Shown here one piece after another: positions 30,721-40,321 of a stretch of 64,000 nucleotides of DNA. Both the position numbers and the translations under genes were made by a program. Below the pieces are notes generated by a model. That model saw only the letters and a list, made by a program, of their open reading frames with translations, was not told where the DNA came from and ran no database searches. The number at the start of each line of letters is the position of its first letter. Position 1 is the first letter of the stretch. This DNA comes from Stutzerimonas stutzeri (GTDB lineage Bacteria; Pseudomonadota; Gammaproteobacteria; Pseudomonadales; Pseudomonadaceae). Location: the NCBI RefSeq assembly GCF_002890895.1, contig NZ_POUL01000008.1, forward strand, positions 121,272 through 185,271, in the 5' to 3' direction.

Positions 30721-31491
30721 ATGTTCTGGCCAATCACTTTCCTGGGCGCACTGATCGGTTGGCTGCTGGCGAGCATTCCGGGCGCGCTGTTGGGCGCGCT
30801 GATCGGACAGGTGCTGGACCGCCGCTTCGGGCTCCACTCCTGGGCCAGCTTTCGGCGATTGCTTTCACGCGTGACCCCCAAGATGCAGGGCAGCGACTTG
30901 CTGTTCTATCTGCTTGGGCGCCTGGCGAAAAGCAGCGGACGGATCAGCGAGTCACATATTCAGGCTGCCCGCAACGAAATGCGCCGGCTGCGGTTGACTC
31001 CCTCTCAGCAGCGGGTGGCGATCGATGCGTTCTATCGCGGCAAATCCAGTACGGACGGCTTGCGCGAGCCACTGCAGCGCCTGAGAGGACGTCAGGATGA
31101 AACGAAGGCGATCCTCCGGGCCTGTTGGCGCATGGCCAGAGCTCAGGGCCAGATCGATGCACGTGAGCACGAGTTGATCATGCTCTGGGGCAAGTGGATG
31201 GGCTGGGATTCTGTAGCGGTGGCAGCGCTTGATGAGCACGGGGGTCGCCGCCAGGGTGCGCCGAGCAACCCCGGTGGCGCGTACGAACAGGCATTGCGGT
31301 TGCTCGGGGTGCGTGCCGACAGCGAGCCGCAGGCCATCAAACGGGCCTATCGGCGTCTGCTCAGCAAGCATCACCCCGATAAGCAGGCCGGTGCCGGTGC
31401 CACTGCCATTGAGGTGCGCGAGGCAACTGAGCGGACCCGCGAACTGCACCATGCCTACAGCCTGATCCGCGAGCGGCGGGGCTTTCGCTAA
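30721..31491 (+). CDS. djlA: Membrane-anchored DnaJ-like co-chaperone (DjlA type)
   Basis: A 256-residue protein with an N-terminal Gly-rich membrane segment (FLGALIGWLLASIPGALLGALIG), a TerB-like helical domain (about 50-170) and a C-terminal J domain (187-256) containing the HPD motif at 218-220 (SKHHPDKQ). The layout is that of DjlA, which stimulates DnaK at the inner membrane. The ATG follows the murU stop without a gap. Confidence 0.85.
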   Translation: MFWPITFLGALIGWLLASIPGALLGALIGQVLDRRFGLHSWASFRRLLSRVTPKMQGSDLLFYLLGRLAKSSGRISESHIQAARNEMRRLRLTPSQQRVAIDAFYRGKSSTDGLREPLQRLRGRQDETKAILRACWRMARAQGQIDAREHELIMLWGKWMGWDSVAVAALDEHGGRRQGAPSNPGGAYEQALRLLGVRADSEPQAIKRAYRRLLSKHHPDKQAGAGATAIEVREATERTRELHHAYSLIRERRGFR

Positions 31492-31507
31492 CGCGAGCCG
31501 GTGAGGC

Positions 31508-32521
31508 TTAGGTTTCTCGCTTGAGCCAGCCGCGGACCCTTCGAACGAGGACTTCCTGGTCAGTCTGGCGTTCGCCAGTCTGCCGGGGCAACCCGACTTG
31601 TCGATAGGCTGGGTGCTGAATCCGGCGACTGGCGTTCAGCCGCTCCCGAGCCGTCTGCTGGTCGCTGGTTACATCCTTATAGTAGAAGTCGCCAGTGATC
31701 AGCTTGAGGGGCGGCACCAGCTGCGCAAGCGGTTCTTCCTGTCCATCCGGCTGACGCGGCTGGACTATCAGCAAATGCCTGACATCTTGTGGCGCCTGCT
31801 GCTGAAGGTAGCGGGCCGCCCAATAGCCGCCTGTACCTTGGCCTAAAAGCACGGTCGCCTTTGGTTGCTTGCTGCGGGCAAAGGCCAAGGCCGCCTCGAT
31901 ACGAGCGCTGATCTGCTCGGAATGGTCGGGCTTCATCGGTGGCGTTTCGGCGGGGGCTTGCGTATCGGAATCGTCAACTGCCGGCTCGCCGGGCGCCGCC
32001 GCGGTTTCTTCGGGTAGATAGCCGGCCTCGCTTGGCGCCGGATCTTCGCTGGGCTGTTCTGCCACGGTTTCGGGCGCGTCGGTCGGCTGCTCCGGCGCTG
32101 GCTCCGTGGCCATCGGCAACACCAAACCCGGCGAGTCCGGCAGGCTCAGGCTCAGAGTGTGCCAGCCGTGGTCGGGCAGGCCACGACGCAGCGGGCCAAT
32201 GCCGCGTGGCCAGTCGGCACTCTCACCCTCACCGGGCAGCAAGATAATGATGCCTTTGGGTTCGGCAACATTAGCGGGACGCCAAAGCGCTACGAAGTCC
32301 GTGCCACTGGCGTTCAGGCTGACGAACTCGCTGGCAGGCAGCTGGCGCAACATATCCGCGGCCATGGTTTCGCTGCGCGAGGGCAGGACCGGACGATCAG
32401 CAGCCACCGGAGCCGGGGCGGCTTCCGCTTCGGCCGGCTCATCGGCGGCGCTGATCAGAGGTCTGGTGAAGATGACGAACAAAACGGCCGCCAAACGAGT
32501 TGAAACGCGCGCTCGGAACAT
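31508..32521 (-). CDS. DUF3530 family secreted protein, alpha/beta-hydrolase-like
   Basis: A 337-residue protein with a likely signal peptide (RLAAVLFVIFTRPLISAADE). GIIILLPGEGESADWP and HTLSLSLPDSPG in the first half and VLLGQGTGGYWAARYL in the second resemble an alpha/beta-hydrolase nucleophile region. A long Glu/Pro/Ala-rich insert (about 145-215) separates them. Start ATG 32521 has AGGA 6 nt upstream. The function is unknown. It converges with djlA and lies between the recycling genes and the agt cluster. Confidence 0.75.
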   Translation of the reverse strand: MFRARVSTRLAAVLFVIFTRPLISAADEPAEAEAAPAPVAADRPVLPSRSETMAADMLRQLPASEFVSLNASGTDFVALWRPANVAEPKGIIILLPGEGESADWPRGIGPLRRGLPDHGWHTLSLSLPDSPGLVLPMATEPAPEQPTDAPETVAEQPSEDPAPSEAGYLPEETAAAPGEPAVDDSDTQAPAETPPMKPDHSEQISARIEAALAFARSKQPKATVLLGQGTGGYWAARYLQQQAPQDVRHLLIVQPRQPDGQEEPLAQLVPPLKLITGDFYYKDVTSDQQTARERLNASRRIQHPAYRQVGLPRQTGERQTDQEVLVRRVRGWLKRET

Positions 32522-32626
32522 TGGTTTTCCTGATATTCGGCCCGCCCGGGCCACGGTGATGCTGGCGCAGGCGGCACAGATGCACTAAAACAGCGTTTCG
32601 GCACTACCGCCGATCTCGTGAGGCTT

Positions 32627-35050
32627 ATGGTGTCATTTCTGCTGCGTTGCTGCTGCCTGTTGCTTGCATTGAGCGCACTGCCCGCAATGGCTTCGAGCGT
32701 GCCGTTGAGCGACGCGCAACAGGAATGGCTGGCGGCGCACCAGCAGTGGCGCGTGGGTGTGGTAATGGCGCCCCCTTACGCCGAGTACGATCAACGCCAA
32801 CGTCGCCTGTCCGGCTTTCACGTGCAATTCATCGAGCGACTTGCGGATAACCTTGGCGTCAGCCTGGAATGGCACCGGTTCGTCGACGAGGCAGCGCTGG
32901 ATGATGCCATGCGTGCCAATGAAATCGACCTGGCGCCGGGGCTGCGACAGACGCGGGAAGGGCTGCGCATCTGGCGCTACAGTGACCCGTTTCTGAGGGT
33001 GCCAAGGCTGATTATCGGCGACCTTGATGGTCCCCGTGCAATCGACCTCGAACGCCTGGACAGTAATGACGTGATCGCGCTGGAAGGGCCCGGCTCGGTA
33101 GCCGATTACATGAGCAGCAACTACCCGAGCCAGCCGGTTCTTGAAGTAGGCAGCCAATTCGAAGCGCTGCGTCAGCTGCTCGAGGCGCGCGTGCGTTTCG
33201 CGGTGGTCGATGAGCCGCTCTACGGCCGTCTCTCGCAGCGCGCGGAATACGCATCGCTCGATGTTGTAGGCGATCTGGGCAACCCCTTGTTGCTGCGCAT
33301 CGGTTCGCGCCGCGACAGCCCCGTGATGAGTGCGGTCATCGACCAGGCGCTGCGCAATTTCCCCGCCCGCGAGTTCAGACAGTTGCAGGAGCAATGGCTC
33401 AAGTCGCGCAGCATCGATCAGTCGCGCCGCATCAGTTACTGGCGCAGTCTCAGCCTGCTGTTGACGCTGCTGCTGGCCGCAACCGTAGCCATGCTGGTAT
33501 GGCAGCGTCGCCAGCAGGGGCTTTTGGAAAGCAGATTGAAGTCGGCGCGGCGGGACATCGAGGCGCGCGCCGCGGCCGAAGAGGCGCAGCGGCTGACGCA
33601 GTTCTGCCTTGATCACAGTACCGTCGGTATTCTCTGGTTGAACTGGGACAGCCACGTCCGGTATGCCAACCAGGCTGCCTTCGAACTGCTTGGCTATGCC
33701 TCCGATAGTCTGCTCGACCAGCCATTGCAAGCGCTGGAGCCGGGAATGAGCATGGACGACTGGATGCAGCTCTGGCGCGACGCGCGCAGCGGCGTTGAGG
33801 ATCGTCAGGTACATGAGTGCGAGTGGCAGCGCGCCGATGGGAGCCGGTTTCCTGCAGCCGTAACCCTTAGCTTCCTGCGCCTGGGTAGCAAGGAGTACCT
33901 AGTGCTGTTCCTCGCTGACATCACCGAGCGCCGCCGCGCCAGTGCGGCGCTGCAAGAAAGTGAGGTGCGACTGAAAGCCATGGCAGGCAACGTGCCGGGT
34001 CTGGTTTTCCGTCTGGAGCGACAGGACGCCGGTGCGCCGGTCAACATTGCCTACATCAGCGAGGCCAGCCAGCGTCTGGTTGGCTACTCGGCGGAACTGT
34101 TGTTGCAACCTGGGCGCGGCATCCGCAGCCTGGTGCATCCCGACGACGAACCGGGCTATTGGAGCAGCCAGCAGCAGGCGCTCGACAGCATGAGCGACTG
34201 GTACTGGCAGGGGCGGATCCTGACCCGTTCCGGCGAGATTCGCTGGGCCGACATCCGCGCCTCGGTGCGTGGGCAGTTGGAGGGGCGTCAGGTCTGGGAC
34301 GGCATCGTCTGGGACATCACCGATAACAAGCGAATCGAGTTGGAGCTGGATGCGTCACGGGCACAACTACGCAAGCTGGCGGCGCATGTGGAAACGGTGC
34401 GCGAGGAAGAAAAGGCCCATATCGCGCGCGAGGTCCACGACGAGCTGGGGCAGATGCTTACGGTTCTGAAACTGGAAATTTCCATGTGCGAGATCAGCTT
34501 TGCCGAGCTCGACCCCGGCCTGGCAGCACGCTTGCAAGGCATGAAACGCCTCATTGCCCAGTTGTTCCAGCAGGTGCGCGACGTCGCGACCGCCTTGCGT
34601 CCGCCGATTCTGGACGCCGGCATAGCATCGGCCATCGACTGGCAGGCGCGGCGCTTCGAGGAGCGCACCGGGATCGCCTGCCTGGTGGAGGTGCCGGAAT
34701 GCCCGCCGCAACTTGGCAATGCCAAGGCTGTCGGCCTGTTCCGCATTCTTCAGGAGGGGCTGACCAACGTCATGCGTCACGCCAATGCACAAACCGTGAG
34801 CCTCACCCTGCAGCAGCAAGGGGATATGCTGTGCTTGAGCATCAGCGATGACGGCGAGGGTTTCGTGGTCCAGCAGGGGCGCCAGGGACCGTCGTTCGGC
34901 CTGGTGGGCATGCAGGAGCGAGCCCAGATGCTCGGGGGCAGCTTGCTGCTGGAAAGCCAGCCGGGCGAGGGCACCTCGATTCACGTCTCGGTGCCACTGG
35001 ATGACAGCCCGGTAGAGCCTGTGGTTCTGAGCAGTACATTGGAGAGCTAG
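32627..35050 (+). CDS. agtS: Hybrid solute-binding/PAS sensor histidine kinase (AgtS-like)
   Basis: An 807-residue sensor kinase. After a signal segment comes a periplasmic bacterial-solute-binding type 3 domain (about 30-262), a membrane helix (about 274-292), two PAS domains (about 322-435 and 445-570), a HisKA_3 domain with phospho-acceptor H604 (REVHDELGQM) and a HATPase domain (NVMRHANAQ, DDGEGF). In P. aeruginosa the equivalent AgtS senses GABA and 5-aminovalerate. It is followed 4 bp later by its response regulator. ATG 32627 is chosen; GTG 32630 or 32618 is possible. Confidence 0.85.
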   Translation: MVSFLLRCCCLLLALSALPAMASSVPLSDAQQEWLAAHQQWRVGVVMAPPYAEYDQRQRRLSGFHVQFIERLADNLGVSLEWHRFVDEAALDDAMRANEIDLAPGLRQTREGLRIWRYSDPFLRVPRLIIGDLDGPRAIDLERLDSNDVIALEGPGSVADYMSSNYPSQPVLEVGSQFEALRQLLEARVRFAVVDEPLYGRLSQRAEYASLDVVGDLGNPLLLRIGSRRDSPVMSAVIDQALRNFPAREFRQLQEQWLKSRSIDQSRRISYWRSLSLLLTLLLAATVAMLVWQRRQQGLLESRLKSARRDIEARAAAEEAQRLTQFCLDHSTVGILWLNWDSHVRYANQAAFELLGYASDSLLDQPLQALEPGMSMDDWMQLWRDARSGVEDRQVHECEWQRADGSRFPAAVTLSFLRLGSKEYLVLFLADITERRRASAALQESEVRLKAMAGNVPGLVFRLERQDAGAPVNIAYISEASQRLVGYSAELLLQPGRGIRSLVHPDDEPGYWSSQQQALDSMSDWYWQGRILTRSGEIRWADIRASVRGQLEGRQVWDGIVWDITDNKRIELELDASRAQLRKLAAHVETVREEEKAHIAREVHDELGQMLTVLKLEISMCEISFAELDPGLAARLQGMKRLIAQLFQQVRDVATALRPPILDAGIASAIDWQARRFEERTGIACLVEVPECPPQLGNAKAVGLFRILQEGLTNVMRHANAQTVSLTLQQQGDMLCLSISDDGEGFVVQQGRQGPSFGLVGMQERAQMLGGSLLLESQPGEGTSIHVSVPLDDSPVEPVVLSSTLES

Positions 35051-35054
35051 CGCC

Positions 35055-35684
35055 ATGATTAGGGTAATCGTCGCCGAGGACCACACCATCGTTCGCGAGG
35101 GGATCAAGCAGCTGATCGGACTGGCCAAGGACATGCAGGTAATCGGTGAAGCGGGCAACGGTCAGCAACTGCTCGATCAACTGCGGCAGACGCCGTGCGA
35201 TGTTGTCCTGCTGGACATCTCCATGCCGGGCGTCAACGGGCTGGAAGCCATACCGCGGATACGAGCGCTGAGCGAGCCGCCGGCGATTCTGGTGTTGTCG
35301 ATGCACGACGAGGCGCAGATGGCGGCGCGGGCGCTGAAGATCGGCGCTGCCGGCTATGCCACCAAGGACAGTGACCCAGCGCTGCTGCTGACTGCGGTGC
35401 GCAAGGTTGCCGCTGGCGGCCGGTATATCGATCCGGATCTGGCGGATCGCATGGTTTTCGAGGTCGGGCTAACCGACTCCCGGCCACCCCATGCACTGCT
35501 GTCGGAGCGTGAGTATTCGGTGTTCGAGCGACTGGTACACGGCGATTCGGTCAACGACATCGCGGCCAAGCTGGCCCTCAGCAGCAAGACCATCAGCACG
35601 CACAAGGCGCGCTTGATGCAGAAGCTGGTCGCTCACTCCGTGGCCGATCTGGTCCGCTATGCCATGGAGCACAAGCTGGTCTGA
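35055..35684 (+). CDS. agtR: NarL/FixJ-type response regulator (AgtR-like)
   Basis: A 209-residue regulator with a receiver domain (phospho-acceptor D54 in VLLDISMPG, K104 in GYATKDSD) and a LuxR-type HTH (LSEREYSVFERLVHGDSVNDIAAKLAL, then SSKTISTHKARLMQKL). It is paired with the sensor 4 bp upstream and precedes the importer genes it probably activates. A perfect inverted repeat at 35765-35784 is the obvious candidate site. Confidence 0.88.
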   Translation: MIRVIVAEDHTIVREGIKQLIGLAKDMQVIGEAGNGQQLLDQLRQTPCDVVLLDISMPGVNGLEAIPRIRALSEPPAILVLSMHDEAQMAARALKIGAAGYATKDSDPALLLTAVRKVAAGGRYIDPDLADRMVFEVGLTDSRPPHALLSEREYSVFERLVHGDSVNDIAAKLALSSKTISTHKARLMQKLVAHSVADLVRYAMEHKLV

Positions 35685-35764
35685 CCTGGACGGTAAGCAC
35701 GAGGCCGCTGGCGACGGTGCTACGCGCCTGATGCAAACCGGGTCTGTATCTGCCGACAGGCTTC

Positions 35765-35784
35765 TTGTAGGGCAATCCCTACAA
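35765..35784. promoter_or_regulatory. Perfect 20-bp inverted repeat upstream of the importer (candidate AgtR site)
   Basis: TTGTAGGGCAATCCCTACAA has 8-bp arms and a 4-nt centre and lies about 105 bp before the ABC ATPase start, in the only non-coding gap (35685-35888) between regulator and importer. The size fits a dimeric LuxR-family HTH. The assignment to AgtR is inference. Confidence 0.6.
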
Positions 35785-35888
35785 CAGCCTCTCCGTTTCG
35801 CTGAGTGTATTCACTCCCATCTGCCGATGTGCGCTGGCTCGTGGGGCTCCTAACCTGTGGCCACGGAACAACGGATCACAGGTGCGGC

Positions 35889-36998
35889 ATGCTCGATTCT
35901 CAAGCGAACGAAGTACTGGTCAGCTTTCGTGGCATCCAGAAGAGTTACGACGGCGAAGCGCTGATCGTCAAAGACCTGAACCTGGATATCCGTAAAGGTG
36001 AGTTTCTCACGCTGCTCGGTCCGTCAGGCTCCGGCAAGACCACCAGTCTGATGATGTTGGCCGGCTTCGAGACGCCCACTGCCGGTGAAATCCTCTTGGG
36101 CGGCCGCTCGATCAACAAGCTGCCGCCGCACAAGCGCGACATGGGCATGGTGTTCCAGAACTATGCGCTGTTTCCGCACATGACAGTCTCGGAAAACCTC
36201 GCCTTTCCCCTCAGCGTGCGTGGCATGCCCAAGCTCGACGTCAAGGAAAGGGTCAAGCGCGCGCTCTCGATGGTGCAGCTTGAAGGTTTCCGCAATCGCT
36301 ACCCGGCACAGCTGTCCGGCGGCCAGCAGCAGCGCGTGGCGCTGGCCCGAGCCTTGGTGTTCGAGCCGCAGCTGGTGTTGATGGATGAGCCGTTGGGCGC
36401 GCTGGACAAGCAATTGCGCGAGCAGATGCAGATGGAGATCAAGCATCTGCACCAAAGCCTGGGCGTGACTGTGGTCTATGTCACCCACGATCAGGGTGAG
36501 GCGCTGACCATGTCCGACCGGGTCGCGGTGTTCCATCAGGGTGAGATCCAGCAGATCGATGAGCCCCGGGCGCTGTACGAGCGGCCGGCGAATACCTTTG
36601 TTGCCAACTTTCTCGGCGAGAACAACCGGTTGCCGGCGCGGCTGGTCAGCCGCAACGGTGACAACTGTACCGTCGAGCTGGGCCGCGGTGAGCGGGTCGA
36701 GGCGCTGGCGGTCAAGGTCGGCGTGCCTGGCGCCCCGGTCAACCTGTCAATACGGCCCGAGCGGGTGCGCCTCAACGGTGCCAGCGCCAATTGCCCGAAC
36801 CGCTTCACCGGGCGAGTCGCCGAGCTCATCTACCTCGGCGACCACATCCGCATTCGCCTCGAGGTCTGCGGCATCAGCGACTTCTTCGTCAAGCAACCGA
36901 TTGCCGAATTCGATCCCGCCCTGGCGGTTGGTGATGTCGTGCCGATCGGCTGGCAAGTGGAACACGTCCGTGCGCTGGATCCGCTGCAGGCGGCATAA
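35889..36998 (+). CDS. agtA: ABC importer ATPase (polyamine/GABA type)
   Basis: A 369-residue PotA-like ATPase with Walker A GPSGSGKTT, signature LSGGQQQR, Walker B LVLMDEP and a C-terminal TOBE domain (about 285-365). It energises the importer formed with the following three genes. The gene order ATPase, binding protein, permease, permease is that of agtABCD, the GABA/5-aminovalerate system of P. aeruginosa. Start ATG 35889 is preferred over 35805, which would add an atypical leader. Confidence 0.88.
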   Translation: MLDSQANEVLVSFRGIQKSYDGEALIVKDLNLDIRKGEFLTLLGPSGSGKTTSLMMLAGFETPTAGEILLGGRSINKLPPHKRDMGMVFQNYALFPHMTVSENLAFPLSVRGMPKLDVKERVKRALSMVQLEGFRNRYPAQLSGGQQQRVALARALVFEPQLVLMDEPLGALDKQLREQMQMEIKHLHQSLGVTVVYVTHDQGEALTMSDRVAVFHQGEIQQIDEPRALYERPANTFVANFLGENNRLPARLVSRNGDNCTVELGRGERVEALAVKVGVPGAPVNLSIRPERVRLNGASANCPNRFTGRVAELIYLGDHIRIRLEVCGISDFFVKQPIAEFDPALAVGDVVPIGWQVEHVRALDPLQAA

Positions 36999-37052
36999 GC
37001 AGGGCGAGCAAGCAAGAAAGCTGTTTTCAACCGCATCATGGAGCGAATCACA

Positions 37053-38084
37053 ATGCTGAAATCTCTGAAACTGACTGCCCTGAGCATCGGACTGGTGTGC
37101 GCTGCGCAGGCCTCGGCGGAAAATATCACCGCCGTAACCTTCGGCGGGGCCAACAAGCAGGCGCAGATCAAGGCCTTCAATGAACCCTTCGAAGCCAAGA
37201 CCGACCACAAGATCATCGCTGGCGAATACAACGGTGAGATGGCCAAGGTAAAGGCCATGGTCGATACCAACAGTGTGTCCTGGCATCTCGTGGAAGTTGA
37301 ATCGCCCGAGCTGTCACGCGGCTGTGATGAAGGGCTGTTCGAGGAAATCGATCCAGCGGTAGCGGGTAACCCGGACGACTTCATCGAAGGTGCCATACAG
37401 CCTTGCGGTGTGGGCTTCTTCGTCTGGTCCACGGTGCTGGCTTATAACGCCGACAAGCTCGACAGTGCACCGACTGGTTGGGCGGATTTTTGGGACACCG
37501 AGAAATTCCCCGGCAAACGCGGCCTGCGCAAGGGCGCCAAGTACACCCTTGAGTTCGCCCTGATGGCCGATGGCGTTGCACCGAAAGACGTCTACCAGGT
37601 GCTGGCGACGAAAGAGGGGCAGGACCGCGCCTTCAAGAAGCTTGACCAGATCAAACCCAGCATTCAATGGTGGGAAGCGGGCGCCCAACCGCCGCAGTTT
37701 CTGGCCTCCGGTGACGTGGTCATGAGCAGCGCCTATAACGGTCGAATTGCCGCAGTGCAGGATGAGAGCAATCTGCAAGTGGTCTGGGACGGCGGCATCT
37801 ACGACTTCGATTCCTGGGCCATCCCCAAAGGCGCGAAGGATCAGAAGGCAGCGCTCGATTTCGTCAGCTTTACCTTGCAACCGCAGCAGCAGAAAGCCTT
37901 CTCGGAAAACATCGCCTACGGTCCCGCAAACAAGAAAGCGGTCGAGCTCCTTGATCAAAAGCTGCTGAAAAACATGCCTACGACGCCAGAAAACATTGCC
38001 AACCAAGTGGCCATGAACGTGACCTTCTGGGCCGACTACGGCGAGCAGCTGGAACAGCGTTTCAACGCCTGGGCTGCGCGCTAA
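37053..38084 (+). CDS. agtB: ABC importer periplasmic binding protein
   Basis: A 343-residue protein with a clear signal peptide (KLTALSIGLVCAAQASA) and a PotD/PotF-like fold (FGGANKQAQIKAF, GVGFFVWSTVLAYN, IQWWEAGAQPPQFLASG). It delivers the amino-acid-like substrate to the permeases. The start is ATG 37053 with GGAG upstream; an ATG at 37038 lies in frame but would disrupt the signal peptide start. Confidence 0.88.
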   Translation: MLKSLKLTALSIGLVCAAQASAENITAVTFGGANKQAQIKAFNEPFEAKTDHKIIAGEYNGEMAKVKAMVDTNSVSWHLVEVESPELSRGCDEGLFEEIDPAVAGNPDDFIEGAIQPCGVGFFVWSTVLAYNADKLDSAPTGWADFWDTEKFPGKRGLRKGAKYTLEFALMADGVAPKDVYQVLATKEGQDRAFKKLDQIKPSIQWWEAGAQPPQFLASGDVVMSSAYNGRIAAVQDESNLQVVWDGGIYDFDSWAIPKGAKDQKAALDFVSFTLQPQQQKAFSENIAYGPANKKAVELLDQKLLKNMPTTPENIANQVAMNVTFWADYGEQLEQRFNAWAAR

Positions 38085-38162
38085 ACAAGCCTGGCCCCCT
38101 CGCATGGCCTGCCCTGAGGCGGGCCATGCGCCGCTGGAATCTGACACTTTGCGGAGTTCGTC

Positions 38163-39416
38163 ATGGCTACTGCCATCTCCTTGCCTGTTCCCGAGCTTGC
38201 CGAGCCCAACCTGAAGCGGCGGCTGGCGCGTGCCGAGCGCATGAACCGGTTGAAGTCCAAGGCGCTGATCCTGCCTCTTCTGGTGTTTTTGTTGCTCACC
38301 TTCATCCTGCCGATCGCCTCGCTGCTCTGGCGCAGCGTTGATAATCCGGAGGTGGTGGGCAGCCTGCCGCGCACGGTCGAGGCCATCACGGCTTGGGATG
38401 GCCGCGGCCTGCCGGAAGAGTCGGTTTACCGGGCCCTCAGCGAAGACCTGCAGGAGGCGCGGCAAAACCAGTCGCTGGGTGATCTGTCCAAACGCCTGAA
38501 CATGGAACAGGCCGGTTTCCGCAGCCTGATGACCAAGACAGCTCGCGCGCTCCCATTCAAGGAAGCGCCGACGTCCTACAAGGAAGCGTTGGAAGCTTTC
38601 GATGAGCGCTGGGGCGACCCCGCCTATTGGCAGGTCATTCGCCGCAACGATAGTGCAATCACCCCCTATTATTTGTTGGCCGCTCTCGATCACCGCATCG
38701 ACGACATGGGCGAGCTGGCATCGGTATCGCCTGATCAGGCGGTCTACCTGGACATCTTCGCCCGGACTTTCTGGATGGGGCTGGTAATCACGGCGATTTG
38801 TCTGGTGCTGGCCTATCCCCTGGCGTATCTGCTGGCCAACCTGCCGGCGCGCAAAAGCAACCTGCTGATGATCATGGTGCTGCTGCCGTTCTGGACTTCG
38901 ATTCTGGTGCGCGTTGCCGCCTGGATCGTGCTGCTGCAATCCAGCGGCCTGATCAACGGTGCGCTGTTGAAGATGGGCCTGATCGACGAACCATTGCAGT
39001 TGGTGTTCAACCGGGCTGGCGTCTACATCGCCATGGTCCACATCCTGCTGCCGTTCATGATCCTGCCGATCTACAGCGTGATGAAGAATATCTCGCCGAG
39101 TTACATGCGTGCGGCGATCTCGCTGGGCTGCCACCCCTTCGCCAGCTTCTGGCGGGTGTACTTTCCACAAACCCTCGCGGGCGTGGGCGCCGGCTGCCTG
39201 TTGGTGTTCATCATTTCCATCGGCTACTACATCACCCCCGCGCTGCTCGGCAGCCCGAACGACCAGATGGTCAGCTACTTCGTCGCCTTCTACACCAACA
39301 CCACCATCAACTGGGGCATGGCCACGGCGCTGGGCGGCCTGCTGCTGCTGGCGACCATGCTGCTGTACGTCGTCTACAGCTGGCTGGTCGGCGCCAGCCG
39401 CCTGAGGCTGGGCTGA
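38163..39416 (+). CDS. agtC: ABC importer permease 1
   Basis: A 417-residue PotB-like permease. One membrane helix near residue 42 is followed by a long external part (about 65-190), then five more helices. The EAA-like loop is AAISLGCHPFASFWRVYFP. The large inserted loop is longer than in E. coli PotB but common in this subgroup. Confidence 0.87.
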   Translation: MATAISLPVPELAEPNLKRRLARAERMNRLKSKALILPLLVFLLLTFILPIASLLWRSVDNPEVVGSLPRTVEAITAWDGRGLPEESVYRALSEDLQEARQNQSLGDLSKRLNMEQAGFRSLMTKTARALPFKEAPTSYKEALEAFDERWGDPAYWQVIRRNDSAITPYYLLAALDHRIDDMGELASVSPDQAVYLDIFARTFWMGLVITAICLVLAYPLAYLLANLPARKSNLLMIMVLLPFWTSILVRVAAWIVLLQSSGLINGALLKMGLIDEPLQLVFNRAGVYIAMVHILLPFMILPIYSVMKNISPSYMRAAISLGCHPFASFWRVYFPQTLAGVGAGCLLVFIISIGYYITPALLGSPNDQMVSYFVAFYTNTTINWGMATALGGLLLLATMLLYVVYSWLVGASRLRLG

Positions 39417-39480
39417 GCATGACCGCACTGACCAGGCAATCACCGCAAGCCATTCGCCAATTCGGGCAGGAGAACTTTCC

Positions 39481-40308
39481 ATGCTGAGCCCCTACATGTC
39501 GCCCATCGAACGCGTCTGGTTCTATACCCTGCGCATCCTATGCGCGCTGGTGCTGCTGTTTCTGATAGTGCCGGTGCTGGTGATCGTCCCGCTGTCGTTC
39601 AACTCCGGCTCGTTTCTCGTCTATCCGCTGCAAGGCTTCTCCATGCGCTGGTACGAAACCTTGTTCAGCTCGGCCGACTGGATGCGCTCGCTGAAGAACT
39701 CGATGCTCATCGCCCCGGCCGCCACGGCGCTGGCGATGATCTTCGGCACCCTGGCGGCGATCGGTCTGACCCGCGGCGAATTTCGCGGCAAGGCCCTGGT
39801 GATGACCTTGCTGATTTCGCCGATGGTGGTGCCGGTGGTGATTGTCGGGGTGGCCAGCTACCTGTTCTTCGCCCCGTTGGGCATGGGCAACAGCTACCTG
39901 TCGCTGATCCTGGTTCACGCGGTGCTGGGTGTGCCGTTCGTGATCATCACCGTTTCCGCCACGCTGCAGGGGTTCAACCAGAACCTGGTGCGCGCCGCAG
40001 CCAGTCTGGGCGCCTCACCCATAACCACATTCTTCCGCGTCACCCTGCCGCTGATTGCTCCGGGGGTGATTTCCGGTGCGCTGTTTGCCTTCGCCACGTC
40101 CTTCGACGAAGTGGTGGTGACGCTGTTCCTCGCTGGCCCCGAGCAGATCACCTTGCCGCGGCAGATGTTCAGCGGTATCCGGGAAAACCTCAGCCCGACC
40201 ATCGCCGCCGCGGCCACTCTGCTGATCGGCTTTTCCATCGCACTGCTGCTGACCCTGGAATGGCTGCGCGGCCGCTCCGAGAAGATGCGCACTCAACAAC
40301 CAGCCTGA
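39481..40308 (+). CDS. agtD: ABC importer permease 2
   Basis: A 275-residue PotC-like permease with six predicted membrane helices and the EAA-type loop RAAASLGASPITTFFRVTLP. It completes the importer. gabD starts 13 bp downstream, so catabolism is coupled to uptake. Confidence 0.88.
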   Translation: MLSPYMSPIERVWFYTLRILCALVLLFLIVPVLVIVPLSFNSGSFLVYPLQGFSMRWYETLFSSADWMRSLKNSMLIAPAATALAMIFGTLAAIGLTRGEFRGKALVMTLLISPMVVPVVIVGVASYLFFAPLGMGNSYLSLILVHAVLGVPFVIITVSATLQGFNQNLVRAAASLGASPITTFFRVTLPLIAPGVISGALFAFATSFDEVVVTLFLAGPEQITLPRQMFSGIRENLSPTIAAAATLLIGFSIALLLTLEWLRGRSEKMRTQQPA

Positions 40309-40321
40309 TCCGGACGCTTCC

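Noticed and set aside
37314..39482. A 722-codon open frame antisense to the agt importer genes
   Set aside because: High-GC third positions keep the opposite strand open; the importer genes explain the DNA, and the antisense product is His/Gln/Arg-rich without motifs.
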